From positions 70,797-134,796 of the forward strand of contig CAVXOL010000021.1 of the NCBI GenBank assembly GCA_963763325.1: DNA of 64,000 bases, given 5' to 3'. The first letter of the stretch is position 1, and each line of letters opens with the position of its first letter. The DNA comes from JBBECJ01 sp963763325 (GTDB taxonomy: Bacteria > Chloroflexota > Chloroflexia > Thermomicrobiales > CFX8). The translations under genes and the position numbers were made by a program. The notes beneath the pieces are model-generated. The model saw nothing but the letters and a program-made list of their open reading frames with translations, was not told the origin of the DNA and ran no database searches. Shown in pieces: positions 1-9,201 of the stretch.

Positions 1-3000
1 ATCGACCGGTCCAACTGCCCGATTGGTGCCTTCGGTCAGGACCGTGAAGTTGTCGCCTCCACCTGCCAGGAACGAGTTCACTGCCACGCTGTACGCCGTC
101 TCATCGTTCGGCAGGGCCTGCGTCGCGCCATCCGGCAGCACCTGGCGGATCTCGACGATGCGCGCGCCATCCGGCAGGGTTGGATCGTAGTCGTATTCCA
201 GTCCGGAGATCTGCAGGAAGCGTGTTCGGTCGCCTTGCCACTGCTGGTTGAGCAGCGTATAGATCTGCGCGCCGGTCAGGTCCATCGTCGTCATGTCGTT
301 GCCGAACGGCTGGACGGTGAACAGTTCGCGCCAGATAACCTCACCGGCCAGGATGTCGTCGCGGATGCCGCCAGGGTTCATGAAGGCGAAGTCGGTCCCC
401 ATCTTCCAGCGCTGGGCGTCGGCGATCAGGTTGCCGAGTGCCGACTCACCGGCCTCGTTCTGCTCGCGGGTGATGTCTTCGGCTGCCGTTCCAATCTGTC
501 GGTTCAGCAGTGGACCGGCCAGGTTCGTGTATTCCTCGACCACCTGGGCGATCTCGGTGTTCGGCTCGATCGCGTCATTGTACGTATCGACAAGCGTCGC
601 CTGCTTCTCGACAACATCGCCGGTCTCGCGGTCGATGATGAGGTCGATGTCGGCAACGGCAGACGAGTACGACCACGACTGAGTGACGAGCTTGCCATCG
701 ATTGTGGCGACGTAGCCCTGGTGGGTGTGACCGCTGACGATGACATCGACTTCGTCGGAGATGTTCGACGCGATGTCGACAATCGCGCCGGTCATCGCGC
801 CGTCCTGCAACTGCCCACCCTCATGGATCAGGACGACGATCACCTCGATACCAGCCGCGACCAGTGTCTCGGTGTACTGATCGATCACCTCGACCTCGTC
901 GAGGAAGCTGACGGTTTCGATTCCACCTGGAGAGACCAGGTTCGGCGTGTCGCTCGTGACGAGTCCGATGAAGCCGATCTCGACGCCGTCAACGGTCAGC
1001 GTTGCCGTCGGCGGCAGGATCGGCTCGCCATCGTCCTTCCAGACGACGTTGGCGGCGAGGTACGGAAACTCGGCCCCAGCGAAGCATCCGGTGACTGGCT
1101 CGGTCACCGGATGGCAGCCGCCGTTCTGTAAGCGCAGCAGTTCGTCGATGCCTTCGTCAAACTCGTGGTTGCCGACCGAGCCAACATCGAATCCCATCTG
1201 GTTGAGGATGTCGATCGTCGGTTCGTCCTGCAGCAGCGCCGACTCTGGCGGGCTGGCGCCGACCATGTCACCAGCATGGACGAGCAGCGTGTTGTCCGGG
1301 TTGTCGGCGGTTAACTGGTCGATGTAGGCGGCCAGGTAGGCCGCGCCGCCGATGGGGCGGTCGTTGAGGACACGGCCAGTTGGGATCTGGCCATGCAAGT
1401 CGTTGACAGCCAGCAACTGGACCTCGACCAGATCATCCTGTGGGTTCTGCGCTTCCTCCAGTAATGTGGAGAGCGCACCGAGGTTGACCAGCCGGCTCTC
1501 CAGCTCGCCACCGTCGTTGTCGAGTGCGGCCCAGAGCGAGCCGTCGGCCGCGACCGTCAGCCCTTCGACCTTCTCGAACGGCGCGAACTCGTCCAGCACG
1601 TCAGTCAGCAGCATCTTGTCGACGACGTGGCCGTTCAGGTCGGAATCCTCGCCGATCAGGCCATCCCATGGCTCGACGCCGTCGAGTGTGAAGACGGTGA
1701 CGTGCTTCACCTCTGCCGCCGCGCCAACCAGTTGGTCACGCTCGATGACGGCGTAGTAGCCGCCGCCGATGTTGGTGATCTCCGAGAGGCCGACCCAGCC
1801 GCGGTCATCCTCCGGTCGCTCGAACGGGTAGAGGAAGAAATCCCACGTCCCGGACTGGAGGTCGTAGCGGGCAATCCGGGTGTAGGCGGTGCCATCGACC
1901 AGCACATCGTCGCCATAGCCGAGCTGGATCGCCGCCAGCAGGTAGCGGCCATCGTCCGAGACGGCGACACCCTCGAAGCCGTTGCCCTGGACAAGACCGC
2001 CGGTTGGCGAATCAACCTCGGCCGGCAACCCGATCTCACGCAGCACCTCGCCACGAGAGTTGGTCTGGATCAGCAGGTTGGGAACGTAGCTGTCCTCACT
2101 GAAATCGGCGTTGCCCTCGGACGCCAGCCAGTAGCCGTAGTAGCCAGGCCGGTTAATCGAGGTGTCGAGCGCGATCCCTTCGAGGTCGTAGCGCGCCTGC
2201 TCACCGTCCTTCGTAACTGGCGCCTGGGTCGTCACGAGCGCTTCACCGTTGTTCTGGACGAAGATGCGGTAGATCGCCGACGGCATCGCGTTGTCCGGCA
2301 CAGCAAACAGCACCTGGCTGTTGTACGACGATGCGGCCAGACCCGAGATCGCCGCCCACGGCATCTTCTCGTTCGGCGCGCGGAGGACCGGCTGGTTCGG
2401 GTTCGCTGGCGCGTTCGGGTGATCGACGCCCTGGAAAATCGTCAGCGTTCCGGAGACCTCGTCGGAGGTTACGAACAGCCCTCGCTGTGGCAGCGCCAGC
2501 AGTCCTTCCGGCGAGATACCGGTCGGCAGGATCTGGATGAACTTGAACGCCCGGCCACCCTGATGCTCGTAGACGCCGACGAACGAGCCACGCTCAGAGC
2601 CAACGAAGACGAACTCGCGGCCATCATAAACGCCGACCTCGACACCTTCGGCCTCGATCCCCTTGGCCTCCGAGCGGCCATCGGGATAGTGGCTGTAGAT
2701 CGCAGCCGTTTCTTCGAGGCTGCTGCCACTGTCCCAGACGAACCGGCCATCGGCTCCCCAGACGCTCCAGCCGCGACCGCCGGTCCAGTCGAACTCACCC
2801 TCGTCGGCCGAGTAGATCAGCGAACCGTCCGGGCTCCAGGCAACGCCGTCAGGGAAGCGGGCACCAGCGTAGGGCTCATCCGCCACGTCCGCCGGGTAGG
2901 TGTCGCTGAACGAGATCGCCGCGTCCTCGGACAGGTCAGCCGGCCGATCATCGACGATGCCGGTGCTGAAGACCGACACCAGTTCCGCGGCAGCAACATC

Positions 3001-3765
3001 TACGATCGCGATGCCGTTGTTCTCCTGGAGCGAGACAGCCGCCATGCCGTTCTTGAGATCGACAAACTCCGGCTGTGGATCGTCTGGGAAGTACAGCCCG
3101 GCATCGGCCAGGACGTTTTCCGGAAAGTCAATGTCGACGACCACCGATGCCTCGAGATCGGCCGGGTTGATCGTCACGATCTGGATGTAGCCGGGGCCGC
3201 TGATGTCGCCTTCCAGACCCGGCTCCTCGCCATCGGTTAGCAGACCATCGGCGTCAACGACGACCGGCTCATTCTCGATCGCGACCACGATAACCAGTTC
3301 ACCGTCGATGACGGTTGAGGCGACTGAGTCAGGTCCGTCGCCAATCGCGATCTCACCGGCGATCTGACCGCTGGCGACATCGATGATGACCAGCATGCCC
3401 GGTGTTATCTCCGGAACCTCCCCCTCCTCCTTATAGGAGGTGTTGACGCCGACGATCGCCCAGACACCGTCAGGGCTGATCGAGACACTCGTCGGCTCGC
3501 CGCCAACTGGGATCGTCGCCACCTGTTGCGGGTGGTGCGCATCGGTTATGTCGACAACACCGACCTCACCAGCGCCAGAATCGACATAGACGAGCGTGTT
3601 TCCGTCCGGCGTGCCACTGACGATCTCAGCAACACCTCCCGGAGCATTGTGTGAGGCAATCTTTAGAAATCCCTTGATCTCCGTGTCGCCGTCGTCCGCG
3701 ACCGCCGGTACCCAGACCGATAGCGACGCGAACACCAGCAGCGCTGTGAGCAGCACGCGCTTCAT
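1..3765 (-). CDS. Secreted beta-propeller / esterase-like phytase / 5'-nucleotidase fusion (3' end outside window)
   Basis: The minus frame from 3765 reads without a stop to base 1, giving at least 1255 residues. An N-terminal signal peptide (MKRVLLTALLVFASLSVW, then AVA) marks it as exported. Residues about 30-300 look like a YVTN/choice-of-anchor I beta-propeller (VYVDSGAGEVGVVDIT, SPDGVWAIVGVNTS). The middle, to about 770, resembles esterase-like activity of phytase domains. From about 788 (LLAVNDLHGQ, then HAGDMVG, VGNHEFDEG, VSGHTHQG) it is a calcineurin-like metallophosphatase followed by a 5'-nucleotidase C-terminal domain ending at GGDNFTVLTEG. The likely role is extracellular hydrolysis of nucleotides or phosphate esters. 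purD lies 142 bases upstream on the same strand. The C-terminus, including any cell-wall anchor, is beyond the window. Confidence 0.85.
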   Translation of the reverse strand, partial: MKRVLLTALLVFASLSVWVPAVADDGDTEIKGFLKIASHNAPGGVAEIVSGTPDGNTLVYVDSGAGEVGVVDITDAHHPQQVATIPVGGEPTSVSISPDGVWAIVGVNTSYKEEGEVPEITPGMLVIIDVASGQIAGEIAIGDGPDSVASTVIDGELVIVVAIENEPVVVDADGLLTDGEEPGLEGDISGPGYIQIVTINPADLEASVVVDIDFPENVLADAGLYFPDDPQPEFVDLKNGMAAVSLQENNGIAIVDVAAAELVSVFSTGIVDDRPADLSEDAAISFSDTYPADVADEPYAGARFPDGVAWSPDGSLIYSADEGEFDWTGGRGWSVWGADGRFVWDSGSSLEETAAIYSHYPDGRSEAKGIEAEGVEVGVYDGREFVFVGSERGSFVGVYEHQGGRAFKFIQILPTGISPEGLLALPQRGLFVTSDEVSGTLTIFQGVDHPNAPANPNQPVLRAPNEKMPWAAISGLAASSYNSQVLFAVPDNAMPSAIYRIFVQNNGEALVTTQAPVTKDGEQARYDLEGIALDTSINRPGYYGYWLASEGNADFSEDSYVPNLLIQTNSRGEVLREIGLPAEVDSPTGGLVQGNGFEGVAVSDDGRYLLAAIQLGYGDDVLVDGTAYTRIARYDLQSGTWDFFLYPFERPEDDRGWVGLSEITNIGGGYYAVIERDQLVGAAAEVKHVTVFTLDGVEPWDGLIGEDSDLNGHVVDKMLLTDVLDEFAPFEKVEGLTVAADGSLWAALDNDGGELESRLVNLGALSTLLEEAQNPQDDLVEVQLLAVNDLHGQIPTGRVLNDRPIGGAAYLAAYIDQLTADNPDNTLLVHAGDMVGASPPESALLQDEPTIDILNQMGFDVGSVGNHEFDEGIDELLRLQNGGCHPVTEPVTGCFAGAEFPYLAANVVWKDDGEPILPPTATLTVDGVEIGFIGLVTSDTPNLVSPGGIETVSFLDEVEVIDQYTETLVAAGIEVIVVLIHEGGQLQDGAMTGAIVDIASNISDEVDVIVSGHTHQGYVATIDGKLVTQSWSYSSAVADIDLIIDRETGDVVEKQATLVDTYNDAIEPNTEIAQVVEEYTNLAGPLLNRQIGTAAEDITREQNEAGESALGNLIADAQRWKMGTDFAFMNPGGIRDDILAGEVIWRELFTVQPFGNDMTTMDLTGAQIYTLLNQQWQGDRTRFLQISGLEYDYDPTLPDGARIVEIRQVLPDGATQALPNDETAYSVAVNSFLAGGGDNFTVLTEGTNRAVGPVD

Positions 3766-3907
3766 GCGACTTCCCTTCACTCCCATGCTGTGCCGCATCG
3801 CAGGCAGTCATGTTTGCCCGCACTCGTTACGGCACACAGAGCGTAAATGGGACACAGTCGGAGGATGTTGCATTGATGTTAATCGTCACGAGCGAGTATG
3901 CGCACGA

Positions 3908-5176
3908 TCAACTCCCGGCCTCACGCAACGCGATGTCTCCGCGCCGGTATGCGCCGTCGAAGCTGATCGCGTCGGCGGTGGCGTATGCGAGGTCGCGGGC
4001 GGCGGCCATTGTCTCGCCGCGACCGACGCAGGTGAGGACGCGGCCACCAGCAGTGACGGTTTCGGTGCCGCGTCGCGTGGTTCCAGCGTGGAAAACGACT
4101 CCACCGTCGGGTACGGCGTCGAGGCCGGCGATTGGGTGACCGGAGGTGTAGGAGCCGGGATAACCACCTGAGGCGAGGACGACACCGACGCAGGCGCCGG
4201 GGAACCAGTCGATCGGCGGCATACTGGCCAGTTCGCCTCGCGCCGTCGCTTCACACAGCGCCACCAGGTCGGCGTCGAGCATCGGCATGATCACCTGCGT
4301 CTCGGGGTCACCGAAGCGGCAGTTGAACTCGAGCACCCTGGGGCCGTCCGGCGTCAGGATCATCCCGGCGTAGAGGACGCCGCGATACTGGATGCCACGC
4401 GCAGCCATCTCACGGACGGTCGGGACGATCACGTCGTCGAGAAAGTGACGCTGCATGGCGTCATCGACGGCCTTCGGCGGCGTGTAGGCGCCCATCCCGC
4501 CAGTATTCGGGCCAGTCTCACCATCGCCGATCTTCTTGTAGTCGCAGGCGGGCAGCAACGGCAGGACCGATTCGCCATCGGTCAGCGCCAGGAACGAGAC
4601 TTCGCGGCCAGTCAGGAACTCCTCGATCAGCACGTCGAGGCGGCGTCGCCGAGCGAGCGCGTTTCGAGCATGTCGCGGACAGCCGACTCGGCTTCCTCGC
4701 GCGTCTCGCAGATCACGACGCCCTTTCCCGCCGCCAGCCCGTCAGCCTTGATGACGACCGGCAGCGGCGTGTCGTAGACGGCGTCGAGGGCAGCCTGAAG
4801 GGTATTGCAGGCTTGTCGCCCGGCCAGCCGCGACACCAGCAGCAGCCATGATCTCCTTTGCCCAGGCTTTGCTACTCTCGATCCGCGCCGCCTCAGCAGT
4901 TGGACCGAAGACGAGGTGACCGCGCGCCGTCAGGACGTCAGCCAGGCCGTCCGCCAGCGGCGCTTCCGGCCCAACCACGGTCAGGTCGATCCCACGCGCC
5001 TCGATCTCACGAGCGAGCGCGTCGAAATCGGTGAGCGGCAGGTTCTCGGCCAGCGACATCGTTCCGGCGTTGCCAGGAGCACAGTAGAGCCGCCCGATGC
5101 GGCTGCTGGCGGCCAGTTTCCAGACCAGCGCGTGCTCGCGCGCTCCACCTCCGACGACCAGAACGTTGGTTGCCAT
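3908..5176 (-). CDS. purD: Phosphoribosylamine--glycine ligase, with two frameshifts
   Basis: PurD ligates glycine to phosphoribosylamine in de novo purine synthesis (cytosolic ATP-grasp enzyme). The start at 5176 (MATNVLVVGGGAREHALVW) follows a GGGAAG ribosome site. Typical PurD blocks are visible: APGNAGT, VVGPEAPLADGLADVL, the ATP-grasp segment VVIKADGLAAGKGVV, EEFLTGREVSFLALTDG, TGGMGAYTP, LEFNCRFGDPETQ. The reading frame moves at about 4810-4836 and returns at about 4635-4665, so two indels roughly cancel and an intact product would be about 422 residues, the normal length. Because purD is usually essential and everything outside the shifted segment is conserved, sequencing error is the simplest explanation. 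Confidence 0.9.
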
Positions 5177-5299
5177 CTTCCCACCCCTCGCTACGATCCC
5201 GACGCAGGAACGACGCAACCGACGCCTGCCGCACAGAATCTATCGCATCTGGATACCTGCGTGTGGCGAGGCCACTTGCTGGGAGGGGACGATGGGTAA

Positions 5300-5321
5300 A
5301 CCCGACCATGCATTGTCGGGT
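5300..5321 (-). terminator. Terminator-like hairpin after the MarR gene
   Basis: A perfect 7-bp inverted repeat (ACCCGAC / GTCGGGT) with an 8-base loop lies 40 bases past the MarR stop and is followed on the minus strand by TTTACC. The U-tract is weak, so this is only a candidate. Confidence 0.4.
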
Positions 5322-5360
5322 CAGCCGGATGGTGCCTCCAAGATAGCCAGCGTATGCTGG

Positions 5361-5876
5361 TCAGGAGGGTTCGGCTGGCCGTGCCGGTCGTGCTGGCGTC
5401 TCTGACATCGCCCTGACTCGCTCGATGTGCGCGAGTGTCACTTCGCGACCGCGCAGCAGGAATTCGCGAATGAGGGCGAGCTGCTCGTCGCTGTAGTCCT
5501 CCATCGAGGCAGCCGAGGCGATGACGAGTTCGCGGTAGATGGCGCCCATCTGCTGACCGGCCGATGGCGTCAGCTCGACGTAGATCCGGCGGCGGTCAAC
5601 CTCGTCGCGCACGCGGCGCGCGAAGCCGGTCTTCTCTAGCCGGTCGATCACGCTCGTGACGGCGCCGGTCGTCAGCCCGGACGCTTCCGCGAGCTGACCA
5701 GCCGTCATCGGGCCGAACTGGCCGAGCATCTGGATGCAGCGCAGGTCGGTCCGGTTGACGCCGAGCTGGTCGGCGATGGTCTGGCTGAGCGTGTCAACGG
5801 CGTTGTGGACGCCGCGCAAGGCAGCCTGCACGTCGAATACAAGGTCCGAACGAGCACTATCAGGCTTGCTTGACAA
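5361..5876 (-). CDS. MarR family transcriptional regulator
   Basis: A winged-helix repressor-type protein of about 171 residues. The HTH region (MTAGQLAEASGLTTGAVTSV, then IDRLEKTGFARR) and the wing (DEVDRRRIYVELTPSAGQQM) are clear, followed by the C-terminal dimerisation helix. It is divergent from the MMPL exporter gene at 5949, the usual arrangement for a MarR protein that controls an adjacent efflux gene in response to a small ligand. No ATG lies in a sensible place, so TTG at 5876 is proposed; it overlaps the -35 of the exporter promoter. The frame stays open far upstream through the exporter gene on the opposite strand, which is a shadow. Confidence 0.8.
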   Translation of the reverse strand: MSSKPDSARSDLVFDVQAALRGVHNAVDTLSQTIADQLGVNRTDLRCIQMLGQFGPMTAGQLAEASGLTTGAVTSVIDRLEKTGFARRVRDEVDRRRIYVELTPSAGQQMGAIYRELVIASAASMEDYSDEQLALIREFLLRGREVTLAHIERVRAMSETPARPARPAEPS

Positions 5877-5899
5877 TTGAATCTCTCGATCTTTAAGAT
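5870..5899 (+). promoter_or_regulatory. Promoter and putative MarR operator ahead of the MMPL gene
   Basis: TTGACA at 5870-5875 and TAAGAT at 5894-5899 are separated by 18 bases, a strong sigma-70-type match. The -10 is embedded in the inverted repeat ATCTT-T-AAGAT (5889-5899), a plausible binding site for the divergent MarR protein. Confidence 0.55.
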
Positions 5900-5948
5900 A
5901 TACGACCGTCGAGGAAGTATACCGGTTGGCGGAAGGGCTTTCCAGATC

Positions 5949-8141
5949 ATGATGAGGAACCTGGCACGCATCTGTTATCACCACCGGCGGCTGACGCTGG
6001 CCGGCTGGATACTCCTGCTGGTTGGCCTGGTGGTGTTGAGCCAGACCGTCGGCGGCGAGACGCGGACCGAATTCTCGTTGCCCGGCTCCGAGAGCCAGGA
6101 GGCGTTCGACCTGCTGGAAGATCGCGGCTTCGCGACTCGCGCCGGTGAGCCAGCCCAGATCGTCTTTCAGGCCGAGCAGGGTGTCAACGATCCGGCAGTC
6201 CAGCAGGCGATGGAGGCGCTCTTCGCGACTGTCGAGCAGGAAATCGAGGACGCGGAAGTCATCAGTCCCTACGAGCCTGCCGGCGCGAGGCAGATCTCCG
6301 AGGACGGCAGGATCGCCTACGCCGAGGTGAACTTCGCGGATCGCAGCCAGGAGGAATATCGGGCGGCTGGCGAGGAGATCCGCGAGCATCGCGACGCGAT
6401 CGACATCGATGGCCTGCGCGTCGAGCTGGGCGGCACGATGTTCATCGAGGAAGCCGAGTTCTCGAGCGAGATCATCGGCATCCTCGGCGCGATCGTCATC
6501 CTGCTGATCGCCTTCGGCTCGGTCCTGGCGATGGGGCTGCCGATTGTGACGGCGCTGTTCGGCATCGGCTGCGGCATCGCGCTGGTCGGGCTGACGGCGA
6601 ACTTCCTGTCGGTCCCCGAGTTCGCGGCGCCGGCAGCGGCGATGATCGGCATCGGCGTCGGCATCGATTACGCACTCTTCATCGTGACGCGCTATCGACA
6701 GGGGTTGCACGACGGACTCGATCCCGAGTCGTCCGTCATCCGCGCCGTCGATACGGCTGGCCGGGCCGTGCTGTTCGCCGGGACGACGGTCGTCATCTCG
6801 CTGATGGGGATGTTCCTCATCAACCTCGACGCGATGCGCGGGCTGGCCGTCAGCGCCTCGCTGGCCGTCCTGATGACGATGCTGGCGTCGGTAACGCTGC
6901 TGCCGGCCATTCTTGGCTTCGTCGGCCGCAACATCGACAGGTTCGGACTGCCACACCGCCAGCAGGCCGAGGGCGATACGCGCCAGTCGATCTGGTACCG
7001 CTGGAGCCGTGTCATCCAGCGCCGCCCGTGGCCGGCCGTCATCATCGGCACGCTCGTCCTGCTGGTGCTGGCCGCGCCGATCGTCTCGATGCGGCTCGGC
7101 TTCGGCGACGCCGGCAACCGGCCAGAGGGCGACACGACCCGCGAAGCCTACGATCTGCTCTCCGAGGGCTTCGGACCTGGCTCGAACGGACCGCTCCTGC
7201 TGGCTGCCGAGCTGCCGAATGGCGAACAGGATCTGGCGACACTTCAGGGACTCTCCGAACAACTCAACCAGACCGACGGTATCGCCTTCGCCAGCCCGCC
7301 GTTCCCGAACGAGGCCGGCGATGCGGCGATCATCCAGGTCATACCGGCGACAGCGCCACAGGACGAGGAGACGTCTGATCTGGTCCACCAACTGCGCGGC
7401 GAGATCATCCCGCCGGTCAACGACGCGAGTGGCCTCGAGGTGCTGGTCGGCGGCGCTCCGGCTGCCGTGATCGACTTCTCCGATCACACCGCCGATGTGC
7501 TACCGATCTTCATCGGAGCCGTCCTCATCCTCTCGTTCCTGTTGCTGATGGCGGTCTTCCGCAGCCTGCTGGTGCCGCTGAAGGCAGTCATCGTCAACCT
7601 GCTCTCGATCGGGGCGGCGATGGGTGTCGTCGTGGCCGTCTTCCAGTACGGCTGGGGGTTGAGCCTGATCGGGATGGGCAAGGAAGGACCGGTCGAAGCC
7701 TGGGCGCCGATGATGGTCTTCGCCATCGTCTTCGGCCTCTCGATGGACTACGAGGTCTTCCTGCTCTCGCGCATCCGCGAGGAGTACGACCGCACCGGCG
7801 ACAACGCCACCGCCGTCGCCGATGGGCTGGCTGCGACGGCGCGGGTCATCACGGCGGCTGCCGCGATCATGGTCTGTGTCTTCGGCAGCTTCATCCTCGG
7901 GGCCGACCCGGCCCTCAAGATCATGGGGCTCGGTCTGGCCGTCGCCGTCCTGCTCGACGCGACGATCGTCCGGCTCGTCCTTGTCCCGGCCCTGATGGAG
8001 CTGCTCGGCGACCGCAACTGGTGGATCCCGCGTTGGCTCGACCGCGCCCTGCCGACGCTCAACGTCGAACCAGCCGATGATCCCGTCGTTCCAGCCAGCG
8101 AACAGCGCCGCCACGACCAGATCCCGGTCACGGGGAAGTAG
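5949..8141 (+). CDS. MMPL/RND family transporter
   Basis: A 730-residue inner-membrane protein with two repeats of one transmembrane helix, an extracytoplasmic porter-like domain and five more helices, as in the MMPL family. N-terminal helix RLTLAGWILLLVGLVVL and helix cluster EIIGILGAIVILLIAFGSVL are followed by the MMPL-type GIGVGIDYALFIVTRYRQGL; the second half repeats it with FGLSMDYEVFLLSRIREEYD. The Asp residues in these GxxxDY motifs are the expected proton-relay positions. The start MMRNLARICYHH at 5949 follows GGAAGGGC. It probably exports lipids or hydrophobic compounds driven by proton motive force, under control of the divergent MarR gene. The substrate cannot be read from sequence. 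Confidence 0.88.
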   Translation: MMRNLARICYHHRRLTLAGWILLLVGLVVLSQTVGGETRTEFSLPGSESQEAFDLLEDRGFATRAGEPAQIVFQAEQGVNDPAVQQAMEALFATVEQEIEDAEVISPYEPAGARQISEDGRIAYAEVNFADRSQEEYRAAGEEIREHRDAIDIDGLRVELGGTMFIEEAEFSSEIIGILGAIVILLIAFGSVLAMGLPIVTALFGIGCGIALVGLTANFLSVPEFAAPAAAMIGIGVGIDYALFIVTRYRQGLHDGLDPESSVIRAVDTAGRAVLFAGTTVVISLMGMFLINLDAMRGLAVSASLAVLMTMLASVTLLPAILGFVGRNIDRFGLPHRQQAEGDTRQSIWYRWSRVIQRRPWPAVIIGTLVLLVLAAPIVSMRLGFGDAGNRPEGDTTREAYDLLSEGFGPGSNGPLLLAAELPNGEQDLATLQGLSEQLNQTDGIAFASPPFPNEAGDAAIIQVIPATAPQDEETSDLVHQLRGEIIPPVNDASGLEVLVGGAPAAVIDFSDHTADVLPIFIGAVLILSFLLLMAVFRSLLVPLKAVIVNLLSIGAAMGVVVAVFQYGWGLSLIGMGKEGPVEAWAPMMVFAIVFGLSMDYEVFLLSRIREEYDRTGDNATAVADGLAATARVITAAAAIMVCVFGSFILGADPALKIMGLGLAVAVLLDATIVRLVLVPALMELLGDRNWWIPRWLDRALPTLNVEPADDPVVPASEQRRHDQIPVTGK

Positions 8142-8152
8142 CGATCAGCGAA

Positions 8153-8186
8153 TCGTCGTCGGCTGGCGATTGCCAGCCAACGACGA
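8153..8186 (+). terminator. Hairpin terminator after the MMPL gene
   Basis: A 14-bp stem with one mismatch (TCGTCGT...GGCTGGC / GCCAGCC...ACGACGA, loop GATT) begins 12 bases after the stop codon at 8141. There is no strong T-tract. Confidence 0.5.
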
Positions 8187-8301
8187 CCAGTTCAGTTCCG
8201 AAAGAGGAGGTTGCGAAGGATTTTCCTGTGTCGTTACCCGTCTCAGAAACAGCGTCCCAATAGCGTCTGTCTCGGACGGTTTTCAAGACGAAGCACCGTT
8301 A

Positions 8302-8973
8302 CTACGAGGGCAACAGCTTCCATTCCCCTTCGGAGACGACTTCGACGGTACCGTCGACCACCTTGATGGCGGTGTCGTCGTCGATTGCGTAGGCCGGATT
8401 TGACAGGTCTGCGACCCAGCGTTCTGCGGTGGCCAGCGTGTTCTTCGGCAGCATTGGATGTCCCAGGTGCGGGAAGATCGAGAAATCGACCAGGCCGAGC
8501 ATGGTATCGTCGCGACCGTTGGGGGACATCCATTCGACGTCCCAGTCCCCGACGCTCGGGGTCATGACCAAGCTCCCGGCGCTCAGCCCTACCCAAACCG
8601 CGTTGAGCGATGGTAGGAGTTCGGCCAGGCCGGACTGCTGCATCCAGTAGTACAGATACCGCGGGTCGCCGCCATTGACGAGGAACACGTCCGTCTCCTG
8701 GACCCACGAGACCCAGCGTTCCCGATCGATGCTGGGTAGTGCAGTCAGTTCCAGCACGCCGACGGACTTCCAGCCCAGTTCGACCATCGGAGTTTCGGGT
8801 TGGTTGCCACTGATGAACCGCCATGCCCCTTCCGGGGTGACCCATGTGTGCCCGTATGACGCGGTGGTAATGCAGAGGGCGTTGGACTCGGCGATCGGTT
8901 TGTCCAGCATATCGACCAGCGCTTGATGGATACTCGGGTTCTTGATCCCTGCGGACGTGAGTAGTAACTGCAT
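8302..8973 (-). CDS. Peptidase E-like (S51 family) serine hydrolase
   Basis: About 223 residues from ATG 8973, preceded by GAGAGAGGGCAGG. The nucleophile elbow GLSAGS (Ser131) and the upstream DVFLVNGGDPRYLYYW segment match the S51 peptidase E family, whose members cleave Asp-X dipeptides or cyanophycin-like products with a Ser-His-Glu/Asp triad. The enzyme would be cytosolic. It is divergent from the LuxR-type regulator at 9202 and shares the intervening promoter region. An ATG at 8991 is possible but lacks a better ribosome site. Substrate specificity is not predictable here. Confidence 0.85.
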   Translation of the reverse strand: MQLLLTSAGIKNPSIHQALVDMLDKPIAESNALCITTASYGHTWVTPEGAWRFISGNQPETPMVELGWKSVGVLELTALPSIDRERWVSWVQETDVFLVNGGDPRYLYYWMQQSGLAELLPSLNAVWVGLSAGSLVMTPSVGDWDVEWMSPNGRDDTMLGLVDFSIFPHLGHPMLPKNTLATAERWVADLSNPAYAIDDDTAIKVVDGTVEVVSEGEWKLLPS

Positions 8974-9036
8974 CCTGCCCTCTCTCATCATTGACTTTGA
9001 GCCACGCTACACTAGCGCGAACGGCATACTAGCATG

Positions 9037-9058
9037 TGTACGTACAGAACACAAGTTC
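9037..9058. promoter_or_regulatory. TGTACGTACA plus GAAC-N4-GTTC operator-like site
   Basis: The palindrome TGTACGTACA (9037-9046) abuts GAACACAAGTTC (9047-9058), a LexA/DinR-style GAAC-N4-GTTC dyad. It lies between the divergent peptidase E and LuxR genes. The same two elements recur together ahead of the DinB gene at 18634. Confidence 0.4.
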
Positions 9059-9201
9059 GCATCAAGAGTAGCCGACGATCCACCTCAAGGCGTGCTGACC
9101 AACCATCTCCGGTTGCCCGTATAATCATTGTCACGACACCAGATCACCACGACGCCCAACGCTGTCTGCATCGCTCCATCGCACTGGGACGGACGGCATT
9201 G

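Noticed and set aside
235..3240. Long plus-strand open frames of about 300 and 540 codons
   Set aside because: They are shadows of the minus-strand nucleotidase fusion, which shows a signal peptide and family motifs without interruption; the plus-strand translations are Arg/Asp/Val-rich with no recognisable domain.
5877..7487. Minus-strand open frame continuing upstream from the MarR gene through the MMPL gene
   Set aside because: The extension is compositional antisense of the MMPL gene; MarR similarity begins only near 5870.
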